Positions 21,194 to 30,324 of a stretch of DNA of 64,000 bases are shown here, piece after piece. Location: the NCBI RefSeq assembly GCF_029222905.1, contig NZ_JARHUE010000002.1, positions 1 to 64,000 on the forward strand. Direction: 5' to 3'. Numbering within the stretch: the stretch's first letter is position 1; each line of letters starts with the position of its first letter. This stretch comes from Neptuniibacter sp. CAU 1671 (GTDB taxonomy: Bacteria > Pseudomonadota > Gammaproteobacteria > Pseudomonadales > Balneatricaceae). Position numbers and translations under genes: made by a program. The notes beneath the pieces were generated by a model. It saw only the letters and a program-made list of their open reading frames with translations, ran no database searches and had not been told where the DNA came from.

Positions 21194-21463
21194 ATGGCAT
21201 TGTCTGTTGAGAAAAAAGCGGAAATCGTAAAAGACTTCGCACGCGGCGAAGGTGACACCGGTTCTCCAGAAGTTCAGGTCGCGCTGCTGTCAGCTAACAT
21301 TGACGGTCTGCAGGGTCACTTCCAGGCGAACAAACATGATCACCACTCTCGTCGCGGTCTGATCCGCATGGTAAACCAGCGTCGTAAACTGCTGGACTAC
21401 CTGAAGCGTAAAGACGCGGATCGTTACCTGGAGCTGATCAAGCGTCTGGGTCTGCGTCGCTAA
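21194..21463 (+). CDS. rpsO: 30S ribosomal protein S15
   Basis: 89 residues, the same as E. coli S15, which binds the central domain of 16S rRNA. The conserved [13 protein letters not shown] and [23 protein letters not shown] are present. GAGGAAA precedes the ATG. The gene has its own 87-nt upstream gap and a terminator before pnp, as in many relatives. Confidence 0.98.
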   Translation: MALSVEKKAEIVKDFARGEGDTGSPEVQVALLSANIDGLQGHFQANKHDHHSRRGLIRMVNQRRKLLDYLKRKDADRYLELIKRLGLRR

Positions 21464-21483
21464 CAGAGTCGTGTAACACTTCT

Positions 21484-21515
21484 GGGGCCATACAATGTAT
21501 GGCCCCGGTTTTATT
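21484..21515 (+). terminator. Intrinsic terminator after rpsO
   Basis: GGGGCCATAC-AAT-GTATGGCCCC at 21484-21506, a perfect 10-bp stem, followed by GGTTTTATTT. In E. coli the rpsO terminator is leaky and reads into pnp. The same could hold here. Confidence 0.88.
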
Positions 21516-21656
21516 TAGGGTACTGCACAGATAACCTCTTCATCTCGCCCGTACTCAACTGCGCTTTTAACCAGAGTGCAGCTGAGTACAGGCAAGTCTC
21601 AGAGCATGATAGGTATCTGACCGTAGCGCCCGTTAACTTAAACAAAGGTGATTAAC

Positions 21657-23762
21657 GTGTTTGATATCAAACAAAAAACCTTCATGTTCGGTAACCAGGA
21701 AGTCACTCTGGAAACCGGCCGTGTTGCCCGTCAGGCAACCGGTTCCGTTATGGTAACCATGGGTGGCAACCAGGTACTGTGTACTGTTGTAGGTGCCAAA
21801 GATGCCAAAGCGGGTCAGGACTTCTTCCCGCTGTCCGTACACTATCAGGAAAAATACTACGCCGTTGGCCGTATCCCTGGTGGTTTCTTCAAACGTGAAG
21901 CGCGTCCTTCCGAAAAAGAAACCCTGACTTCCCGTCTGATCGACCGTCCTATTCGTCCACTGTTCCCGAAAGGTTTCATGAACGAAGTACAGGTGATCTG
22001 TACTGTTGTGTCTGCAGACAAGAAAAATGATCCGGATATTGCAGCAATGCTGGGTACCTCTGCGGCGCTGGCGATCTCCGGTATCCCGTTCCAGGGGCCA
22101 ATCGGTGGTGCGCGTGTTGGCTTCACTGAAGCTGACGGTTACATCCTGAACCCATCTTATGAGCAACTGTCTACGTCCGAGCTGGACATGGTTGTAGCCG
22201 GTACTGCTGATGCGGTACTGATGGTTGAGTCTGAAGCGAAAGAACTGTCTGAAGACGAAATGCTGGGTGCGGTACTGTTTGCGCACCAGGAAATGCAGAT
22301 TGCTATCAACGCGATCAACGAACTGGTTGCTGAAGCCGGCAAGCCTGTTTGGGATTGGCAGCCAGCTGAGAAAAACGAAGCTCTGATCGCTCAGGTGCGC
22401 GAGGTTGTTGGCGCTGGTCTGGCCGATGCCTATCAGGTTGCAGACAAAATGCAGCGTCAGGCGGCTGTTGCCGAGCTGCGCGCTCAGGCGCTGGCTCAGA
22501 TCGCTACCGGTGCCGAAGGCACTCCGGATGCGGGTGATGTTGAAGGCATCTTCAAGTCACTGGAAAAAGAAGTTGTTCGCGGACGCATTCTGGATGGCGC
22601 GCCACGTATCGACGGTCGTGACACCAAAACTGTCCGTCCAATCAACGTGGCAATCGACGTGCTGAAAGGTACTCACGGTTCTGCGCTGTTCACCCGTGGT
22701 GAAACTCAGGCTATCGCTACCTGTACTCTGGGTACCGCACGTGATCAGCAGATCATTGACGCGATCGAAGGCGAGCGTAAAGATCCGTTCATGCTGCACT
22801 ACAACTTCCCTCCTTATTCTGTAGGTGAGTGTGGTCGTATGGGCGGTGCCGGTCGTCGTGAGATCGGTCACGGCCGTCTGGCGCGTCGTGGTGTGGCTGC
22901 GGTTCTGCCAACACAGGAAGAGTTCCCGTACACCATCCGTATCGTATCCGAGATCACTGAATCCAACGGTTCCAGCTCCATGGCATCTGTTTGTGGTGCG
23001 TCCCTGTCCATGATGGACGCGGGTGTACCGCTGAAAGCGCCAGTTGCCGGTATCGCGATGGGTCTGGTGAAAGAAGGCGACCGTTTTGCGGTACTGACCG
23101 ACATCCTGGGCGACGAAGACCACCTGGGCGATATGGACTTTAAAGTAGCCGGTACTGAACACGGTGTTACTGCGCTGCAGATGGACATCAAGATCACCGG
23201 TATCACTGAAGAGATCATGGACATTGCGCTGGAGCAGGCATTTGATGCCCGTATCCACATCCTGAAAGAGATGGCGCAGGTCATCGGTTATGCGCGTCCT
23301 GAACTGCCGGACAATGCGCCTGCCATGACGCAGATTAAGATCAACCCAGAGAAGATCCGTGATGTTATCGGTAAAGGTGGCGCGACTATCCGTGCGCTGA
23401 CCGAAGAAACCGGTGCCTCTATCGATATCGAAGAAGACGGTACCGTACGTATCTATGCAGAAGACCGTTCTGCGGCGAAACGAGCTACCGACAAGATTCT
23501 GGAGATCACCGCTGAAGCTGAAGTGGGCAAAATCTACCAGGGTAAAGTTGTGCGTATCGAAGACTTCGGTGCGTTTGTAAACATCCTGCCTGGCAAAGAT
23601 GGTCTGGTTCACATCTCTCAAATCGACAACAAGCGTGTTGAGAAAGTGACTGACTACATCCAGATGGATCAGATGGTTACCGTTAAGGTACTGGACGTGG
23701 ATCAGCGCGGCCGTATCAAGCTGTCCATGAAGGATCTGGAAGAAGATGAAGCAGTAAGCTGA
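21657..23762 (+). CDS. pnp: Polyribonucleotide nucleotidyltransferase (PNPase)
   Basis: A phosphorolytic 3'-5' exoribonuclease and degradosome component. Two RNase PH domains flank a helical linker. The second carries [12 protein letters not shown] and [22 protein letters not shown] domain ([15 protein letters not shown]) and an S1 domain ([13 protein letters not shown]) end the protein. Two GTG codons could start it. I prefer 21657, which stands 9 nt after AAAGG, giving 701 residues. GTG at 21648 overlaps that ribosome-binding stretch and would add three residues. Confidence 0.96.
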   Translation: MFDIKQKTFMFGNQEVTLETGRVARQATGSVMVTMGGNQVLCTVVGAKDAKAGQDFFPLSVHYQEKYYAVGRIPGGFFKREARPSEKETLTSRLIDRPIRPLFPKGFMNEVQVICTVVSADKKNDPDIAAMLGTSAALAISGIPFQGPIGGARVGFTEADGYILNPSYEQLSTSELDMVVAGTADAVLMVESEAKELSEDEMLGAVLFAHQEMQIAINAINELVAEAGKPVWDWQPAEKNEALIAQVREVVGAGLADAYQVADKMQRQAAVAELRAQALAQIATGAEGTPDAGDVEGIFKSLEKEVVRGRILDGAPRIDGRDTKTVRPINVAIDVLKGTHGSALFTRGETQAIATCTLGTARDQQIIDAIEGERKDPFMLHYNFPPYSVGECGRMGGAGRREIGHGRLARRGVAAVLPTQEEFPYTIRIVSEITESNGSSSMASVCGASLSMMDAGVPLKAPVAGIAMGLVKEGDRFAVLTDILGDEDHLGDMDFKVAGTEHGVTALQMDIKITGITEEIMDIALEQAFDARIHILKEMAQVIGYARPELPDNAPAMTQIKINPEKIRDVIGKGGATIRALTEETGASIDIEEDGTVRIYAEDRSAAKRATDKILEITAEAEVGKIYQGKVVRIEDFGAFVNILPGKDGLVHISQIDNKRVEKVTDYIQMDQMVTVKVLDVDQRGRIKLSMKDLEEDEAVS

Positions 23763-23774
23763 GTCTGATACCGA

Positions 23775-23803
23775 TAAAAAAACCGCCTTCTGGCGGTTTT
23801 TTT
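23775..23803. terminator. Terminator between pnp and the bacterioferritin genes
   Basis: AAAACCGCC-TTCT-GGCGGTTTT with an A run before and a T run after. It serves pnp and, in the opposite direction, the convergent bacterioferritin pair. Confidence 0.9.
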
Positions 23804-23820
23804 GTCTCTGTGCCCGGCTG

Positions 23821-24291
23821 TTATGAGAGCTGGGACTGCAGGTAGTTCTGGATACCGATGCGTTTGATCAGACCCAGTTGCTGTTCCAGCCAGTAGGCAT
23901 GATCTTCCTCGGTGTCTTCCAGCAGTTTTTCCAGAATTTCACGGCTCTGGTAATCCTGCTCCTCTTCACAGATTTTGATCGCTTTTTTCAGCGCATCGCC
24001 CACATCATATTCCAGCTGCAGGTCGTAGGTGAGCATCTCCGGGACATCTTTGCCCACCTTAAAGCCGGTGCGCTTGGTCATGTCCGGCGTGCCTTCCAGC
24101 AGCAGCATACGTTCGATCAGCGCCGCCGCATGGCCTTTCTCATCATCAAATTCATGGTCGATGCGTTCGTAGAGTTTGGTCAGACCCCAGTCTTCATACA
24201 TCCGGGAGTGGATGAAGTACTGGTCCATGGCGGCCAGCTCCATCGCCAGCAGTTCATTCAGGGCATTGATGACCCGTGTATTACCTTTCAT
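23821..24291 (-). CDS. bfr: Bacterioferritin, ferroxidase-competent subunit
   Basis: A 156-residue four-helix ferritin subunit for iron storage. By alignment to E. coli Bfr all six ferroxidase ligands are present: Glu18, Glu51, His54, Glu94, Glu127, His130. The haem ligand Met52 is replaced by Lys, so this chain should not bind haem in the usual way. I chose the inner ATG at 24291 (MKGNTRVI), preceded by AGGACA. It lies 10 nt downstream of a second bacterioferritin gene with the opposite residue pattern, so the two probably co-assemble. Confidence 0.94.
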   Translation of the reverse strand: MKGNTRVINALNELLAMELAAMDQYFIHSRMYEDWGLTKLYERIDHEFDDEKGHAAALIERMLLLEGTPDMTKRTGFKVGKDVPEMLTYDLQLEYDVGDALKKAIKICEEEQDYQSREILEKLLEDTEEDHAYWLEQQLGLIKRIGIQNYLQSQLS

Positions 24292-24301
24292 TGTCCTGTC
24301 C

Positions 24302-24766
24302 TCAGATATTCGACTGCAGATAGTTTTCAATACCGGTGTGCTGAATCAGGTATTGCTGGGTTTCCAGCCAGTCGACATATTCCTCTTCATATTCGAGAAT
24401 CTCTTCCAGAATATCCCGGCTCACGTAATCACTGGCCTGTTCACATCCGGCGATGGCCGTGCGCAGCAGGGCCAGCTCATCCATCTGAAAGTCCAGATCA
24501 CACTGCAGCATCTCTTCGGTGTGTTCACCAATCCGCAGTCGGTCAAGGTGCTGCAGGTTGGGCAGTCCTTCCAGAAACAGAATACGTTCAATCAGCTCGT
24601 CTGCCTGCTTCATATCCTTGATCGATTTTTTGTAGGCTTTTTCGTTCAGCTCATTGAAGCCCCAGTTTTTGTAGATCCGCGCGTGCAGGAAAAACTGGTT
24701 AATGGAGGTCAATTCGCTGGTGAGGACTTTGTTTAACAATGCGATGACTTGTTTGTCGCCTTGCAT
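24302..24766 (-). CDS. bfr: Bacterioferritin, haem-binding subunit lacking the ferroxidase centre
   Basis: 154 residues. Aligned to E. coli Bfr it keeps Glu18 and the haem ligand Met52 (in SIKDMKQAD). It has lost most ferroxidase ligands: Glu51 to Asp, His54 to Gln, Glu94 to Gln, His130 to Tyr. It therefore looks like the haem-carrying partner of the gene just downstream. Two-subunit bacterioferritins of this kind are known in Pseudomonas and Neisseria. AAGGA precedes the ATG. It is divergent from bfd, with a Fur box in between. Confidence 0.93.
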   Translation of the reverse strand: MQGDKQVIALLNKVLTSELTSINQFFLHARIYKNWGFNELNEKAYKKSIKDMKQADELIERILFLEGLPNLQHLDRLRIGEHTEEMLQCDLDFQMDELALLRTAIAGCEQASDYVSRDILEEILEYEEEYVDWLETQQYLIQHTGIENYLQSNI

Positions 24767-24932
24767 GGGAAGTTCCTTATTGTTGTAACCGTGGTCTCAG
24801 AGCAGGTTTTCAGTTTAGCCCAAATTTTTGAGTGTCTCTGACAGCCTAACAAAATGAAGCCGGCGATGGCATCCCGAATCTATATAGAAAAATCTTCATA
24901 CAAAGAGACAAGGTTAGCGTTGAAATAAAACC

Positions 24933-24953
24933 AAATGATAAGTATTATCATTT
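24933..24953. promoter_or_regulatory. Fur box upstream of bfd
   Basis: A perfect dyad, AAATGATAA-GTA-TTATCATTT, that closely matches the ferric-uptake-regulator consensus GATAATGATAATCATTATC. It lies 35 nt before the bfd start and 167 nt from the divergent bacterioferritin start. Iron repression of bfd is expected; an effect on the bfr pair is possible. Confidence 0.88.
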
Positions 24954-24987
24954 ATATTAAATTAACAGTTTGCCGGTTTTATCTTGT

Positions 24988-25182
24988 ATGTATATCTGCA
25001 TTTGCAACAACGTTACGGATCGTCAGGTTAAAGAAGCGGTTGAGCAGGGCGCACGTAACCTGCGGGATCTTAATCAGTCACTCGATGTTGCCGGTACCTG
25101 TGGCAAATGCGCCTGTGCCGCCCGTAAACTGATGCAGCAGCATCTGAGTGAACAGGACTTCGAACTGGCAGTGCCAGCCTGA
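24988..25182 (+). CDS. bfd: Bacterioferritin-associated ferredoxin
   Basis: A 64-residue BFD-type [2Fe-2S] protein that reduces bacterioferritin so that stored iron is released. The four cluster cysteines are in the family pattern: Cys4 and Cys6 in MYICICN, then CGKC. I used the ATG at 24988, which begins the protein like E. coli Bfd, not an in-frame codon 18 nt earlier. It sits directly behind a Fur box, as expected for iron mobilisation in starvation. Confidence 0.95.
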   Translation: MYICICNNVTDRQVKEAVEQGARNLRDLNQSLDVAGTCGKCACAARKLMQQHLSEQDFELAVPA

Positions 25183-25198
25183 TCTCTGGATTTTCGTC

Positions 25199-25234
25199 AT
25201 AAAAAAGCCGGGCTCAAATGTCCGGCTTTTTTAT
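25199..25234. terminator. Terminator between bfd and the convergent lipoprotein gene
   Basis: AAAAAGCCGG pairs with CCGGCTTTTT around a loop of about 10 nt. A and T runs on both sides make it usable in either direction. Confidence 0.85.
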
Positions 25235-25252
25235 GCTTTCAGAAACCCTGGT

Positions 25253-25969
25253 TCAGGGATCAAAACGGGTCAGCTCAAAGCTGATGGTGCCGCCTTTGAA
25301 GATTTCCAGATCCAGCGGTTCCTCCCGTACCAGTTTGACCAGCCCAACCCCCGGTGCATACCACTCGGTCTGGGTCAGCTTCACGTCCATATAGCCGATC
25401 TTGGGGTCTGCATAGAGGTTCACTTTGGCCAGCCCCTCTACTTTAATGCAGTTGGTGAAGGTGCCGGCTGGCACGGTCACGGTCTCTTTCAGTCCGACAA
25501 TCTCAAACACCATATAGACCTGTCTTCCGCCCGGTTCTTCAACGGCGTATGAAGGCAGACTGTGCAGCGCGTAGGGGCGGGTGGTGGTGGACCAGTTACG
25601 CCCCAGATCAAGATCCTTGAAGTTCGGCAGGATCCGCACCTCTTCTTCCTCGTAGCGCGGACTGTATTCAATCAGGGTCCGCTTTCCGATCCGATAACTG
25701 CCGGTATCATCCTGCAGGATGTAATAATCGGTACCGTCGCTGGTGTGGCGAATACTGACCGGCTCATCGGCATAGCGGCCTTCAAGTTTTGCAGGGCCGC
25801 GGTTTTCGATGCTGAAGCTGCGTTCACTGCGACGGTCGGTGAGATCCTCCGTGACTTTATATTCCCAGCGCACGCCTTCCTGCAGTGGGAAATAATCAGT
25901 CTCAGGAATATCGGCACCACAGCCACCTAATATCAGCGCTGAGAGGCTCAGAAGCATTAATCTGCGCAT
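25253..25969 (-). CDS. Putative lipoprotein, last gene of the ExbB/ExbD-like operon
   Basis: 238 residues. The signal peptide ends in a lipobox, LILGGC, with the lipidation Cys at about residue 17, so the protein should be membrane-anchored and face the periplasm. The remainder is predicted beta-rich (TDYFPLQEGVRWEYKVTE, VTVPAGTFTNCIKVEG). That pattern resembles small lipoproteins built on a repeated beta-sheet domain, but I do not recognise a named family. It starts 2 nt after the upstream gene of the same operon. Confidence 0.75.
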   Translation of the reverse strand: MRRLMLLSLSALILGGCGADIPETDYFPLQEGVRWEYKVTEDLTDRRSERSFSIENRGPAKLEGRYADEPVSIRHTSDGTDYYILQDDTGSYRIGKRTLIEYSPRYEEEEVRILPNFKDLDLGRNWSTTTRPYALHSLPSYAVEEPGGRQVYMVFEIVGLKETVTVPAGTFTNCIKVEGLAKVNLYADPKIGYMDVKLTQTEWYAPGVGLVKLVREEPLDLEIFKGGTISFELTRFDP

Positions 25970-25971
25970 GA

Positions 25972-26487
25972 TTATTTCTCCGGCAGTGCCGGATCCGGCA
26001 GGTCGGAAAATTCAAGCAGATACTTATGTTCGCCAAAGGCCTTTTTACCCTCTACGCTTTCGGGTTTTTCCGGTTTGGGTGAACGCTGCCCCAACTGCAC
26101 ACTGCCGTTGCGGATATCTTTCATGGCAACCTGAATATTGGTATGGGTCGCCTGATCATAGGGGATGCGGTAGGCGCGTGGTTCCTCGGCCAGCTTCTGG
26201 CCTTTAAGGTCCGTCAGCCAGAGGAAGATGCTGCCTTCGATGCCTTTTTCTTTATCAGGCTCCTCCACGACGGCATAGTGCATCAGGAACTGTTCCGGTA
26301 CATCCGCGTCGGTAGGCCAGCCCTGAGCCTGTTTCCAGCCCTGGTAACTGACCCAGTAAAACACCAGCGCCAGCAGTACCAGCGTCAGTTTGAATATCCA
26401 ATGCAAGCGGCCAGAGATTACGGCCAGCATCAGCACCGCGGTGAGAAACACATAGGCCAGGATCAGGCCCAGCAGTACTTCATTCAT
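25972..26487 (-). CDS. Membrane protein of unknown function in the ExbB/ExbD-like operon
   Basis: 171 residues with two N-terminal membrane helices at about residues 4-24 and 29-48. A soluble domain of about 110 residues follows, rich in charged residues and Pro. I recognise no family. The start ATG overlaps the stop of the ExbD-like gene by 4 nt (ATGA), and the lipoprotein gene follows after 2 nt. It is therefore likely made in fixed ratio with both neighbours and is probably part of the same envelope complex. Confidence 0.7.
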   Translation of the reverse strand: MNEVLLGLILAYVFLTAVLMLAVISGRLHWIFKLTLVLLALVFYWVSYQGWKQAQGWPTDADVPEQFLMHYAVVEEPDKEKGIEGSIFLWLTDLKGQKLAEEPRAYRIPYDQATHTNIQVAMKDIRNGSVQLGQRSPKPEKPESVEGKKAFGEHKYLLEFSDLPDPALPEK

Positions 26488-27092
26488 TTCGCATCTGCCT
26501 CAATAATACTTTTTTGCAACTGATTGATATTAACTACCTCACCCCCGGGAGTGATGGTAAAGCGCAGGGCGGTGACTTCTTCGCCCTCTTTTTTCAGGGT
26601 GGTGGTGCTGTAATTGAGCACCTTCATTACCGGGTTCACCTCAGCCAGGTAGACGGTGACTGGCACCTCTTCCTGGTTTTCGCTTTTGAAATAATGCAGG
26701 TTTACGATGTACTCCCCTGGTGGGCGACCACGAATGGTCAGTACCTCCTGGTTCAGCGGATTGACGATCTCCTGTCCATTAATGACCTGAGTATCGTTAG
26801 CCATGCCGCGGTCATCCCGGTCCAGATGCATCAGCCCCTGTTGGGTGCGCATATACCAGACCTGTGAGTTATCGGGCCCCTGTGCCCAGACATCGATGTC
26901 GTTGGGGTTACGGTCCGGCCAGCTGACGGTGATCAGAAACTCCGCTTTGGGGTCGATGATGCCCGACTTAGCCGGCGGATTGAGCAACAGCAGCGCCACC
27001 AGAAACAAAAAAGTGAAGGTCAGCAACGCGTTGAACAGCAGATCCGTGAACGGGTCGATATCAAAGTCGCGTTTGTGGTTGAACAGCGCCAT
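26484..27092 (-). CDS. ExbD/TolR-like protein with a large periplasmic domain
   Basis: 202 residues. The N-terminus DFDIDPFTDLLFNALLTFTFLFLVAL looks like the single membrane helix of ExbD/TolR, including an Asp-rich segment just before it (residues 9-16). After it comes a 150-residue domain, TVSWPDRNPNDIDVWAQGPD and PPGEYIVNLHYF. This resembles YfaP/DUF2135-like beta domains and not the compact ExbD or the OmpA-like MotB domain. It sits 4 nt after the ExbB-like gene. Assignment to the channel family rests on the helix, order and spacing. Confidence 0.72.
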   Translation of the reverse strand: MALFNHKRDFDIDPFTDLLFNALLTFTFLFLVALLLLNPPAKSGIIDPKAEFLITVSWPDRNPNDIDVWAQGPDNSQVWYMRTQQGLMHLDRDDRGMANDTQVINGQEIVNPLNQEVLTIRGRPPGEYIVNLHYFKSENQEEVPVTVYLAEVNPVMKVLNYSTTTLKKEGEEVTALRFTITPGGEVVNINQLQKSIIEADAK

Positions 27093-27096
27093 AGGC

Positions 27097-27801
27097 TTAT
27101 CCGTTCACCCGGCTGCCATCACCGAAACGATGGCCAAGGTTGACGGTCTCTGCAATCAGGCGATCAGCCATACGATCCAGCATCAGATACTGCGCTCCCA
27201 AAAGCATGCTGCAGACCAGACCGATCATGGTGGTGTTCATGGCAATGCCCATGCCCTGCGTCATCTGCTGCATCAGCTCTTTGATATCGGACAGGTCTAG
27301 ATTTTCCAGTCCGGAGATGGAACTGAGCATGATGACAAAACCCACAACAGTACCCAGCAGACCCAGTTTGACCATCAGGCCGGAGACAAACCAGCCCACC
27401 TGATGCGAACCCCGGGCGCCTTCTGCCAGTAGTTCGGCCAGCAGTGCATTTTCGTTTTCATGGTTGGCGCTGTGGCTTTTCTGCAGGCCGGAAAAATAGT
27501 CCTGCGACAGCGAGCGGCCTTCAGCATAGGGCTGGCTGATGCCCGGATGCTGGCCACGGGTGAACTGCTGGTGGAAATGATCAAACATCAAAAACTGACG
27601 GGCGATAAAGTAGCTACGACGGGCGCAGTGCACCGACATCACCAGCAGCATGATCAGAATCAGCAGGCTGAGACGGGTTTTGTCCTGATGCAGAATGGTT
27701 TGCAGCACCTGCAGATCCCAGCTGATATAGATGCCAAACAGCATCAGGCCAGCCATCAGAAGCCAGTAGAGCAGAGTTTTGTAGGCGATCGGCTGATACA
27801 C
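27097..27801 (-). CDS. MotA/TolQ/ExbB-type proton channel protein
   Basis: 234 residues. Membrane helices lie near residues 10-27, 43-60, 134-160 and 178-205. The region GLMVKLGLLGTVVGFVIMLSSI and MTQGMGIAMNTTMIGLVCSMLLG carries the family's Gly/Thr-rich channel helices, which use the proton motive force to move a partner. The start is GTG at 27801 with GGA upstream. It opens a four-gene operon (channel, ExbD-like, membrane protein, lipoprotein). No TonB, Pal or flagellar gene is near, so the output is unknown. Confidence 0.82.
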   Translation of the reverse strand: MYQPIAYKTLLYWLLMAGLMLFGIYISWDLQVLQTILHQDKTRLSLLILIMLLVMSVHCARRSYFIARQFLMFDHFHQQFTRGQHPGISQPYAEGRSLSQDYFSGLQKSHSANHENENALLAELLAEGARGSHQVGWFVSGLMVKLGLLGTVVGFVIMLSSISGLENLDLSDIKELMQQMTQGMGIAMNTTMIGLVCSMLLGAQYLMLDRMADRLIAETVNLGHRFGDGSRVNG

Positions 27802-27900
27802 GTGTTTCTTCCAGTTAAAGGTTCATAAGTTGTTGATACTACAACCCAGCGGCCGGTGAAAGGGCCGCCGGGTAAATTCCTACCCAAGTAGCAGCCCGGT

Positions 27901-29661
27901 TCATTGTGTTTTTTGCGGTAGGGCAAACACCAGAATCTGGTCGCCGGTAGGGTAACCTGCCAGCTTGTTGCCCCCAGCTGCGACAGCAATGTACTGGCGA
28001 CCATCGATCTGATAACTGATCGGTGGCGCATTTACCCCATAGGGAGCCTGATAGGACCAGAGTTTGTTCCCGGTGGCCGCATCCACGGCAAAAAACTCAC
28101 CGTCACCTTCGCCGCTGAAGACCAGTTGGCCCGCAGTGGCCAGCACGCCGCCGAGCATGGGCTGGCGGGTTTTCTGCTGCCAACGCAGTGAACCGTCGTT
28201 AAGATTGATTGCGGTCAGGGTGCCGTAAACCTCCTTATCCGGGAACTCAAAATAGCTGTAGGTCTGCCAGGGCAGGTTGCTATCCAGATTCAGCGGTTTG
28301 CGGAAGTAAGTGGCAGGGCGATGCACGGCTGCCACATAAACAGTTTTTTGCTGGTTATCGACGGAGACCGGCGACCAGTTGCTGCCACCGGCAATGCCCG
28401 GTGCCACGGTGACACCTTCTTCAGTGGGGTCTGCAAACAGATTGGTCTGGGGAACAAAGGGTTCGGACTTGAACAGCAGCTCACCGGTTTCACGGTCCAG
28501 TACGTAGTACCAGCCGGTTTTGCCAGCCTGCCCCACCGCTTTCACGGTTTCACCCTGAATGGTCACATCAAACAGTGCGGGTGGGCTGGATACATCATAG
28601 CCCCAGCGGTCATGGGGCACCTGCTGATAGGCCCACTTAAGCTGACCGGTTTTACTGTCAATGGCAACCAGACTGGAGGTGTGCAGGTTGTCACCGGGAC
28701 GGGTGGAGTCATCCATATTGGGGGCGGGGTTACCGGTGCCGACAAACAGCCAGCCGGTTTCAGTGTCCACCGCCGGCGTGGTCCAGATGGAGCCACCGCC
28801 CAGTTTCCAGCTGTCACGGAAACGTTCAGATTTGCTGATTTCCTTGCTGATATCACGGTGCAGCGGCACACCATCAGAGGTGGTCTCAGACCAGTCGCCG
28901 ACCCAGGTTTCGCCGGATACGCTGTACCAGCGCCAAAGCTCCTTGCCGGTGTTGACATCAAACGCCGCCAGAAAACCGCGCAGGCCGGTACGGCCATCAC
29001 CCAGTCCGACCACTTTCAGGCCCTGTTCGGTATCCAGATGCAGACCATAACCGGCCCCGGTACTGCCGATGATGACCTGATCCTGATACACCTGAGGTGC
29101 CATATTGAAACTGTGACTGGTGCCCCCAATCAGAGTGGCTTTTTCGCCCAGCTCAGAGCCCTGCAGCAGGCTGCCCAGTGTTTCCTGTGTGGACAGGCTG
29201 ATATCGCCTACCTGGGTATCCCAGACCAGTTGACCGCTGGTCTGATCCACGGCAATCAGATGTCCGTCAATCGTGGCCTGAAACACCTTGCCCTGCGCTA
29301 CCGCGACACCGCGGTTGGCCGGTCCACAGCAGCTTTTTTTGCTTTTGAGCGGATGTTCATAGCGCCAGATCTCTTTTCCGGACACGGCATCTACTGCCAC
29401 CACGTGGTTGAACGGGGTGCTGAAATACATCACCCGGCCTACCACAATCGGACTGGTCTGAAACGACGCCTTTATACCGGTCTCATATTTCCAGGCCAGT
29501 GCCAGACCGGCAACGTTGTCCCGGTTAATCTGGCTGATTGGGCTGAAACGCTGATTGTGCAGGCCGTTACCGTATAACGACCAGTCTTGCTGATCCTGTG
29601 CGGCAAAAGCGCTGCTGGCGCATAAGCTGAGGCCGAGTACCAGACCGGTTAAGGCGTTCAT
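27901..29661 (-). CDS. PQQ-dependent dehydrogenase, methanol/ethanol-dehydrogenase family (variant active site)
   Basis: 586 residues with a signal peptide (cleavage after about residue 20) and eight beta-propeller W-motif repeats. The vicinal disulfide Cys111-Cys112 that covers PQQ in this family is present, as is Asn311 in GTGNPAP. The usual Ca-ligand Glu of the GGEYG motif is missing (TGAGYG, 201-206, followed by an insertion). At the catalytic Asp position I read Gly354 in HDRWGYD, with Asp at +2. No haem motif is present. It is cotranscribed behind a cupin gene, with a divergent two-component system. Its substrate is unknown. Confidence 0.88.
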   Translation of the reverse strand: MNALTGLVLGLSLCASSAFAAQDQQDWSLYGNGLHNQRFSPISQINRDNVAGLALAWKYETGIKASFQTSPIVVGRVMYFSTPFNHVVAVDAVSGKEIWRYEHPLKSKKSCCGPANRGVAVAQGKVFQATIDGHLIAVDQTSGQLVWDTQVGDISLSTQETLGSLLQGSELGEKATLIGGTSHSFNMAPQVYQDQVIIGSTGAGYGLHLDTEQGLKVVGLGDGRTGLRGFLAAFDVNTGKELWRWYSVSGETWVGDWSETTSDGVPLHRDISKEISKSERFRDSWKLGGGSIWTTPAVDTETGWLFVGTGNPAPNMDDSTRPGDNLHTSSLVAIDSKTGQLKWAYQQVPHDRWGYDVSSPPALFDVTIQGETVKAVGQAGKTGWYYVLDRETGELLFKSEPFVPQTNLFADPTEEGVTVAPGIAGGSNWSPVSVDNQQKTVYVAAVHRPATYFRKPLNLDSNLPWQTYSYFEFPDKEVYGTLTAINLNDGSLRWQQKTRQPMLGGVLATAGQLVFSGEGDGEFFAVDAATGNKLWSYQAPYGVNAPPISYQIDGRQYIAVAAGGNKLAGYPTGDQILVFALPQKTQ

Positions 29662-29688
29662 TAGAGTCTCCCGCTAAGTTGTAGTTGT

Positions 29689-30150
29689 TTACGCGTAAAC
29701 TGTTTGTTCAGAGCTTGCCGTGACCGGAGGCTGATGCAGTGCCACCAGATCTGTCATGCTGAGGGTGGCAAGAATATTCTGTTGCTCATCCATCAGTTCA
29801 TACAGTGGCAAGCCGCCATTATCAAAAATACTGAACAGCACCACCGCGCCCCCTTCGCCGCCACTTTCAGAATGGGGTGTCTCCAGCGCGGGGGTTATGG
29901 TGTAACTGCCGGTGGGGCGGATCTCTTCAACCTTACCGTCAGCGCCGTAGATAATATGTTCACCTTCCAGCACCAATGTTTTGTTCAGCGCGCAATGCCG
30001 GTGCAGAATGATCGGCTTATGCGCATCAAACCAGAACAGAACTTCTGCCCGTTGCTGCACTTCATCAATATGCACAATGTGGTATTTAAAGTGCTCAAGT
30101 CCTTCCAGCTGTTTCCAGGGGGTGACCACACCAATGGACGGTTTATACAT
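29689..30150 (-). CDS. Cupin-domain protein
   Basis: 153 residues. A cupin barrel is suggested by HKPIILHRHCALNKTLVLEGEHI, with the metal-binding His-x-His, and by the second motif TPHSESGGEGGAVVLF. It resembles ChrR-like cupins. AAGGAG stands 7 nt before the ATG. The PQQ dehydrogenase gene follows after 27 nt, so they form one operon, and a palindrome at 30232-30248 lies upstream. The role could be in sensing, or in conversion of the dehydrogenase product; this cannot be settled here. Confidence 0.75.
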   Translation of the reverse strand: MYKPSIGVVTPWKQLEGLEHFKYHIVHIDEVQQRAEVLFWFDAHKPIILHRHCALNKTLVLEGEHIIYGADGKVEEIRPTGSYTITPALETPHSESGGEGGAVVLFSIFDNGGLPLYELMDEQQNILATLSMTDLVALHQPPVTASSEQTVYA

Positions 30151-30231
30151 GACACTGCTCCTTGTTGTTTATGGTGTGATCTACCTTAGGTTGCTCAGTT
30201 ATCAGTGTAAGCTGAAAAAAGACCGACAGAC

Positions 30232-30248
30232 TCGGGCAAATTGCCCGA
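30232..30248. promoter_or_regulatory. 17-bp palindrome, candidate response-regulator site 1
   Basis: TCGGGCAAATTGCCCGA is an 8-1-8 perfect dyad. It lies in the 174-nt gap between the cupin/PQQ dehydrogenase operon and the divergent histidine kinase gene. A 15/17 match occurs at 35727-35743. The nearby NarL-type regulator is the natural candidate to bind it. Confidence 0.6.
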
Positions 30249-30324
30249 TCTTAAAACGTGCCTGTTCATGAGCCGGTGGGGTTTCTAAAATGGTGGGACT
30301 TAAAACTGTTGCGGAGTTGATCCT

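Noticed and set aside
25253-27801. Zorya-type anti-phage system (MotA/MotB-like proteins)
   Set aside because: The ExbD-like protein lacks a peptidoglycan-binding domain, and there is no helicase or nuclease gene beside it.
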